Part shown: piece after piece, positions 58,208-64,000 of the stretch
Numbering within the stretch: the stretch's first letter is position 1
Layout: every line of letters begins with the position of its first letter
Assembly: GCA_035048485.1 (NCBI GenBank)
Contig: CM068584.1
Coordinates: 54,561,739 to 54,625,738 of the forward strand
Direction of reading: 5' to 3'
Length of the DNA stretch: 64,000 bases
Source: Pteria penguin
Lineage: Eukaryota > Mollusca > Bivalvia > Pterioida > Pteriidae
Notes under the pieces: generated by a model
What the model was told of the DNA's origin: nothing
Databases searched by the model: none
The model's input: the letters and a program-made list of their open reading frames with translations, nothing else
Position numbers and translations under genes: made by a program

Positions 58208-58355
58208 CAGTAGCGGATTTAGAGCCCCCCCCCCCCCCCCCTTTCGCCACATATTTACATGTAAAAGTCCAGATATGGGACTAAAAATGGCCGAGTAGTT
58301 AGGCCAATACACATGTGCCCCCCCCCCCCCTTTCGAAATTCTGGATCCGCCATTG
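58208..58355. mobile_element. MITE-like element with C-rich arms
   Basis: CAGTAGCGGATTTAGAGCCC on the left and CTGGATCCGCCATTG on the right form an imperfect inverted repeat (CARTRGCGGATYYAGA). C runs follow the left arm and lie inside the right one. CTAG lies on both sides (58204-58207, 58357-58360). It is about 148 bp and non-coding. Confidence 0.5.
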
Positions 58356-59033
58356 TCTAGTACGACCTCAATCGCTCCACTTTGGTTTTTTCACAATACC
58401 ATATTATCAGGGACATATATACGTCCCTAATATTATTATTAAAAATATTACCATTACAGTACCTCATATAATAATATATCCACAACAACCCGTATGTAAC
58501 AGTATTTGTAGGAAACTTTTGGTTTATTTTTAGAACCATTTCGTGTTATTTATAGCACAGGCGGTAAAGGCAGATAACAAGCAGTACACGTTGCGTGTAG
58601 ATTTGATTTGTCGTCTACAACAGCAGATGTAAATGAGAGGCCCGCGATGTTTAGCCTAAATAATTCTGTCAATAGTTGTTGATTCAAGATTAAATTAATA
58701 AATCAAAACCGAGATCCAGTGAGAGGAAAATAACCGTTAATGCATCACTTGAACTTAGATCAGTAACTTTATGAATTAGTGGTGACAGGTATTGCCAGCC
58801 TATCTGGGTGCATTCCATACAAAGGTCGGATGTAAACAGTGCAAGAATATGCGCTTTAAACAAGAACACTGATTAGTTATTTGTTTATTTCTATAAAGAC
58901 ATTTTTAAATGAAGTTTGGAAGTCATAAAAACGTTTAATACACGTTTTATTCAAAATATTGACTCAAATTTATCTGATGTACTCAAATTTATCTGATGAA
59001 TTAGACGCACTCTTTTTATATGTGAAGATTTAA
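58356..59033. other. No supported gene
   Basis: AT-rich non-coding. Confidence 0.4.
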
Positions 59034-59610
59034 AGCTGTATACCCTATGTTCGCTAGTAGAATGCATATTATGTGTTGATTTATTCTAAATTGTTTTGAA
59101 TATATAAATAAGCCTAAAACATATTTAAAAAAGGACCCTTGCAAATATTGGGATCAAATTCGTCGTATTAAGTGAGATATGGCTGTCTAAAACACGATGT
59201 TTGTAAACAGAATGTTTACAACCAACTTATCACGTGATCTAATTCAGAAGCCGCCGCATCACGGACACTGGTGGAAGGCGAGGTAAATAAACTTGACGAG
59301 TAACTTTAAAAATCTGTATTCAAGTCTGCTAAAGTTAGTATTTACTGAAATCGTTTTCTTTTGGGGTCTCCCTTCATCGTATTTGTTTTAAGTAAACTGC
59401 GCATGTGCGAAGTCAGGTCATGGTTGTATTTATGGAATACCCACTTTATTTACGATGTATTTTCTTCTTATTTTGAGATCTCCGAGGGTTTGAAGCAACA
59501 AAAGATGTTATCAACGCAAAGTTAATAACTTCAGCCATACGAGAAAAATACAGTTTTTGATTTCCGTGCGCTAATTTTTGAAATTATACTGAATTGTAGG
59601 GTATACAACT
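59034..59610. mobile_element. TTAA-flanked MITE-like element
   Basis: TTAA at 59030-59033 and at 59611-59614 flank an inverted repeat: AGCTGTATACCCTA left, TAGGGTATACAACT right (one mismatch in 14). The 577-bp interior has no ORF. TTAA duplication suits piggyBac or Kolobok-type transposases. Confidence 0.65.
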
Positions 59611-59614
59611 TTAA

Positions 59615-60399
59615 ATGATGTGTTATACGCGCGGCTTCCGCTTGAGGCCTCGACTGACAGTAAACCTATAAGCGTGGTCCCGTAACCCCGTCTAAAAATA
59701 CGATATTCATTTATTTCTTATACACTATGTAATTTTCCAACATTTTTTATTAATATAATTTTTGCATCTATTTGAATATAGATATTTTATATCAGATGAT
59801 ATAAATGACCCTCAAAGTCAAAGAGTTTCATTGTTAAACAATTTGAATAAAACATAATCTTGCTAATTATTGTGAAATATAGGGTGTCTTGTTACTATAT
59901 ATATCCTATACTCGGACTCGTTACGTGATAAAAAGTTATTGATTGTCGAGTTAAAATAAGAGGGATTTTCCATTCTTATAGCATATCATTCATATTGGTA
60001 GTTGACCCCCGAACGACATAAACGTACGTTGACTCTGCCTGTCTGTCCTACAGGTTGTTTCCCTTATTTGCGCGATCAATGCCCCGAGACTCTGTAATAG
60101 ACTATAAAAGTAAAAATACTCATTTATTAGACAGACGAGTAACGACACGGACGTCTTCGTCATGAGTATACATGCAAGGTAAATATTAAAAAAGACATTA
60201 TATAACTCTATCTAGAGGATAGCACGATAAATGCCATGCCGATGGTATACCCCCTCTCCTCTCCATTTTTATCTTGTATAAATACATATTGTCCTGGTTA
60301 TGGATAATTTAGTGTAATGATTATGTGCTCATTCTTTGTTATTAATTATATATCATCAGCTCTGCTCCTGTTAGGTGGTCGACGGATCTCTCTACGCAT
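59615..60399. other. No supported gene
   Basis: Non-coding, with several short AT-rich stretches. Confidence 0.4.
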
Positions 60400-60494
60400 T
60401 GCAACTATATTACGCGGGAAATCAAATTTCACTTTACTAGGAATAGATTTTGATGTAAACTTGGATAATATATGTGAATTAAATTATAGAAAGA

Positions 60495-60704
60495 TAGATA
60501 GATATATTATTGTTTTACGTCGCACCGGGAATATTTCACCCATATGGCGACCGTCACAAGTTAAAAAAATCACACCAAATTAAAAAGAGCAATATTTAGA
60601 TATTTAGGAAAGACCAGCTCTCATTGTATATCGTATCTACATATAAATGATATTACTAAAATATACATATATACACAATTATAATACGTTACATTTCAAT
60701 ATAT
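60495..60704 (-). mobile_element. LINE copy D (3' UTR only) with 11-bp TSD
   Basis: A 210-bp minus-strand insertion that contains only 3' UTR: TGGGTGAAATATTCCCGGTG then CGACGTAAAACAATAATATA, with AGCTGGTCTTTCC. Direct repeat TTATAGAAAGA flanks it (60484-60494 and 60705-60715). The host LINE frame resumes on both sides, so the insertion is clean. Confidence 0.95.
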
Positions 60705-61096
60705 TTATAGAAAGAAAATGATAAAGATGCAAGCCATTTTGAAACAGTGGGATAAAAGAAATATATCTGTAATAGGACGTATTTCTATTATCAACTCGCT
60801 TTTAATATCACAATTTAATCATTTATTTATTTCATTGCCAAATCCTGACAATGGCTTTCTGAAGAGTTTGAACTTATCTCTTTTTAACTTTCTTTGGAAT
60901 TCAAAAAATGATAAGATTAAAGGAGATATAATAGTTAAGGATATAGAAGAGGGTGGGGGGTTAAAATATGATTGATTTAAAAGCTTATATAATGGCATTA
61001 AAGTTAACATGGATTCGAAGAATTTTAAACTCGGAGGGTATATGGCAAAATCTGATATTACAAAACGTAAATATAAAATTTCTGTTACAATGTAGA

Positions 61097-61280
61097 GATT
61101 GGTTGATTATTGTTTCACGTCACTCCACGATTATTTCACGTATATGGTGACGGCATCTGCCTGATGCACTACTTACAAATTTAGACCTATGCAACGGACC
61201 CACCCGAAGCAGTGAGAGATCTTTTACGGTAGGCGTGGCACGGGACCTCGGTTTTTACTGTCTCATCCGAAAGACAGAAC
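61097..61280 (-). repeat. Truncated family B SINE inside the L1-like LINE
   Basis: The tail (TATTTCACGTATATGGTGAC) and central body (ACCCGAAGCAGTGAGAGATC, GTCTCATCCGAAAGACAGAA) are present. The tRNA-like head is missing, consistent with 5' truncation. Confidence 0.85.
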
Positions 61281-61555
61281 GTATCTTACTGAATTGATTA
61301 ATTCAGGAAAAAAACAAATTATGGAAAAATACATTTACTGCTTGGAAAGAAATGCTAGATAAACAAAATAATAAAACTCAAGATACATACAACTTAGCTG
61401 AGAGTCCGTTGTGGATGAATAATAATGTCAAGATTAATGGAGAATGTGTATTTTATAAACATTGGTCCGAAAAAGGAATATATATATAAATGACATGATT
61501 GATCATAATGATAAATTTTATTTTTATAAAAAAATTTATAGAGAAATATGATATT

Positions 61556-61605
61556 AGTTGGTTGATTGGTGTTTACGTAGCTTTCGACAATATTTCAGTT
61601 ATATT
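61556..61605 (-). repeat. Family A SINE tail fragment inside the L1-like LINE
   Basis: AGTTGGTTGATTGGTGTTTA, CGTAGCTTTCGACAATATTT and CAGTTATA are the last 50 bp of family A. A near-repeat GATATTAG / GGTATTAG lies on each side, so it was inserted as a very short 5'-truncated copy. Confidence 0.75.
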
Positions 61606-62420
61606 ATGGTATTAGAACAAATTTTCTAAAATATAATGTAGTGATTGCAATTAAAGATGGTGTGAAAAATTTGAAAGAAAAAGATTAGATAAAGTGTATG
61701 AACCGTGGATACCATATAATATTTTCAACATTATTAAATCAAACAAAGGGTCAAAAGATATGTATAATATTTTAAAGACAAACGTAATTATAAAATCCCA
61801 GCAAAAATGGTATACTGAATTCACAGAACTTAGCTGGAAAATAATTAACCAATCATTAAAGTTAATAAAAGATCCAAAATTACAATGGTGTCAATACAGA
61901 ATAAATCACTATATTTTGACAACAAAAAATCCGTTTAAAATGGAACTTACTGATAACCCACAATGTACATTTTGTGATCTTGAAATAGAGACAATTCATC
62001 ATCTTCTCTGGGGTTGTGATATAATTAAAGCTTTACTGGTTAAAATTCAAAGTGAATTTGAAAAGCACTCTCTTGAAATGGATTTGACTAAACAAAACTT
62101 TTTGTTAGGACCTATCTATAACTCAGCAGATAGTTGTGTATTGTTGAATATAAAATTCTACATATATAAAATGTGTCAAAAACAGCTACCAACTCTAACG
62201 GGATTAAAAATATACGTAAAGAATGTTTATCATGTATTTAGATTAATATTTATTACAAAGGGAAAATATGATAAATTTGTAACTGTATGGAATAAATTTA
62301 TACCAGTTCTTGACATAAATTGAGTTGCACTTCAGCCTATGATAATGATAATAACTGCTTTTTATTATACTAATTTTGAAAAAGGTTACTGATATGTATA
62401 ACTACAGTATAAATAAAGAT

Positions 62421-62763
62421 ATATTGATAATTGGTACATGCTTATAAGTATTAGATAAGGCTAATTGGGATGTAATGTATTTCAATATAAAAATCATTCT
62501 CAAAGTTGTCACACTTTAATCATATATATTTCTGCTTATGTACATGGATACTTAAGATAGATTTTAAGATAGGGTTTTTGTGTATATGTGAATACTGTGT
62601 GTGTAATTGTATATCATTTAGCTTAATCTTTGGTAGATAAACAAAACATAATTGTTATTTTGTAATTCTATAAAAATAGTTCTTAAGAGATTGATTGTCT
62701 TCCAGTGTATTGACTTAATTACTTGACAAAACCTTTATATACAAACATTGTTTTACATACATT
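62421..62763. other. No gene seen
   Basis: T/A-rich sequence downstream of the LINE. Confidence 0.4.
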
Positions 62764-63182
62764 AATTGATTTTTGTTTTACGTCACACCATGAATATTTC
62801 ACGTATATAGTGACGACATCTGCCTGATGCGGGGCATACAAATTTTGACCTTTGCAACGGACCCACCCGAAGCAATAAGGGATCTTTAACGTGCCATACA
62901 TACCACGACACGGGGCCTCGGCTTTTACTGCCTTATCCGAAAGACATGGCATCGGCATGACCAGAGCGGGACTCGAACCCCGGCCTCCCGATCAGGAGTC
63001 CGATGCGATACCACTAGGCCACGCCGGCTTCTTTTACGTCGCTTTCAACAATATTTCAGTTATATCGCGACATGGAAGCAGGAGGTTACCAACCTCTTAG
63101 ACATAGTGGCGCAACCCGGGAATCGAACCCGGATCGTCGTGCCGCAAGCCAAGCGCTTAACCACTACACCAAGCCTGCCCCT
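62764..63182 (-). repeat. Chimeric SINE dimer (A head unit joined to B unit)
   Basis: In element orientation (minus strand) it begins at 63182 with the family A tRNA head and core (ending GAAAGCGACGTAAAA near 63035). It joins directly to a complete family B SINE starting GAAGCCGGCGTGGCC and ending at the left with ...GTGACGTAAAACAAAAATC. Direct repeat CATACAT (with matching A/T-rich neighbours) lies outside both ends (62756-62762 and 63183-63189), and no duplication is seen at the internal junction (about 63030). Confidence 0.85.
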
Positions 63183-63189
63183 CATACAT

Positions 63190-63536
63190 AATTTGTAATA
63201 TCACTAGATTGTAAAGATATGTATATATGAAAAATAATAATGTTTCAAGTTATAGAATTCTTGCAATGCATATGAAATACTTGCATCTTTTGATCAACTC
63301 TATTGTTATGTAAATGATATACATGTATTTAGTTGTATTGAAGTAAATCATAGAGAATCACGCGTTTTTAGAGGAAAATGAGATTCTCCAGCCGTCCAGT
63401 AGTGTATTTCAGTTCACAAAAAAAAAATCCATTTAAGTAAATATCATTTGGTGTTTTCTTGGTGGTATTCATGACTATTATCATATTCAGGAACAGATAG
63501 TTTGCTCGTGCTTCATTGCTTCTTTATAAATAAGAG
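63190..63536. other. No gene seen
   Basis: AT-rich, with an A run at 63416-63426. Confidence 0.4.
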
Positions 63537-63860
63537 ATGAAAGTAGCTTTTTTGGCAAGTTTATATGTCCGTAATTTAGGGAGTTTGGCGTCTTTTAGGC
63601 CTTCTCCCTTTGACGCTCGATTCTTTGGGAGATGGGGAATGAAGGCTAGTAGGCCTGATGGCGGTCTGTTTTGCGCACGGGAACGCGGCCATCTCAAAGT
63701 TCCGGATATGTCTCATGGTCGCTTTATTAAGGTGACCAGGGGGCTTACCCGGAAAGTAGATGGAATTTTCGAGGGATGCGTTCTCACTGCCCCCATCCGA
63801 TATCCGGAGAAATACTGTGCATTATGGGCATCTATGGTTAATTACTTCAGTTCACTTTAG
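63537..63860 (+). other. Unassigned open frame in a G+C-richer island
   Basis: 107 codons: MKVAFLASLYVRNLGSLASF, then FGRWGMKASRPDGGLFCARE, then TRKVDGIFEGCVL. Higher G+C and CpG than the surroundings. No family is recognised. It may be the edge of an exon, or a repeat. Not supported by splice signals. Confidence 0.25.
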
Positions 63861-64000
63861 ATTTATTTTGCACTGGGTCCACAATATTTTCAATGTTAAT
63901 ACCAGAACCTACATTATTTTTTGTAATACTTGGGTACCAGTTGGATTCTATATATATCAATTTTCGTTACATTATTTCTATTTCGTGCAGTTTAACTCTT
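63861..64000. other. No gene seen
   Basis: AT-rich to the window end. Confidence 0.4.

Larger units (their letters stand above)
60410..62323 (+). pseudogene. L1/Tx1-like ORF2 C-terminal part, broken
   Basis: Blocks in order: FTLLGIDFDVNLDNICELNY (60435-60490), the interruption by LINE copy D, then AILKQWDKRNISVIGRISII, SLLISQFNHLFISLPNPDN and FNFLWNSKNDKIKGDI, KDIEEGGGL (60718-60960). Next ALKLTWIRRIL to 61094, then a SINE insertion, then about 61310-61490. From 61694 there is a long open frame: MYEPWIPYNIF, DPKLQWCQYRINHYILTTKN and CTFCDLEIETIHHLLWGC (Cys/His tail), and on to a TGA at 62321. The wxxR/LGRIxIINSLxISxxNHLFxxLPxP stretch is characteristic of the region after the RT core in L1/Tx1-type elements. 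Confidence 0.75.
60400..62420 (+). mobile_element. L1/Tx1-like LINE, 5'-truncated, with nested insertions
   Basis: Contains the C-terminal third of an ORF2. Three younger elements lie inside: LINE copy D (60495-60704), a family B SINE piece (61097-61280) and a family A SINE tail (about 61556-61605). An AATAAA lies near 62412 after the stop. Its coding content is unlike the RNase H-bearing LINE family elsewhere in the window. Confidence 0.75.

Noticed and set aside
1..64000. CRISPR array or bacterial operon
   Set aside because: No regularly spaced short repeats; repeats present are eukaryotic SINE, LINE and LTR types and genes show introns.

Overview
The window is a piece of an animal nuclear genome, most likely a marine mollusc or a close lophotrochozoan relative. 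It is AT-rich, has spliced-looking exons, and carries no bacterial operons. It is filled with animal transposons: Helitron, mariner, ISL2EU with a YqaJ nuclease, hAT and Ty3/Gypsy fragments, and RNase H-bearing I/Nimb-like LINEs. It also carries tRNA-derived SINEs whose 3' bodies contain a core resembling the Nin-DC type known from molluscs and other invertebrates. The species cannot be named from the sequence alone.

Layout. 1-923: Helitron Rep/helicase fragment (minus), cut by the window edge. 2886-3013, 11296-11381 and 21328-21410: small exon-like segments on the plus strand. 4982-10321: nearly full-length I/Nimb-like LINE (copy A) with a SINE inserted in its 5' UTR. 10390-10718: foldback repeat. 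13.1-13.9 kb: degenerate SINEs. 14.5-15.5 kb: LINE copy B (minus). 17817-19149: complete but dead mariner. 20.7-21.3 and 24.2-24.5 kb: two tails of another reverse-transcriptase retroelement. 22.1-22.3 kb: hAT-like remnant. 25078-30899: complete but decayed Ty3/Gypsy element with two LTRs and an extra 3' ORF. 33.6-34.3 kb: OTU-like cysteine protease fragment (minus). 39.5-41.4 kb: candidate host exons (minus). 42710-46131: ISL2EU-type DNA transposon bounded by terminal inverted repeats and a 2-bp target duplication, with a YqaJ/SWIM gene and a THAP/DDE transposase interleaved on opposite strands. 49.8-51.6 kb: LTR plus gag of a second LTR element (minus). 53.7-55.6 kb: LINE copy C (minus). 56.9-57.1 kb: long hairpin. 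58.2 and 59.0-59.6 kb: two MITE-like elements. 60.4-62.4 kb: L1/Tx1-like LINE carrying three nested insertions. 62764-63182: chimeric SINE dimer.

How the parts relate. The LINE 3' tails (A, B, C and a 210-bp copy D) and the SINE 3' tails end in the same kind of core (TGAAATATT ... GCGACGTAAAACA). This suggests that the SINEs are mobilised by this LINE family. Nearly every recognisable coding region is a mobile-element relic with frameshifts or stops. The best candidates for host genes are the plus-strand exon candidates and the minus-strand cluster at 39.5-41.4 kb, both tentative. The most notable single structure is the ISL2EU element with reciprocal antisense exon nesting.
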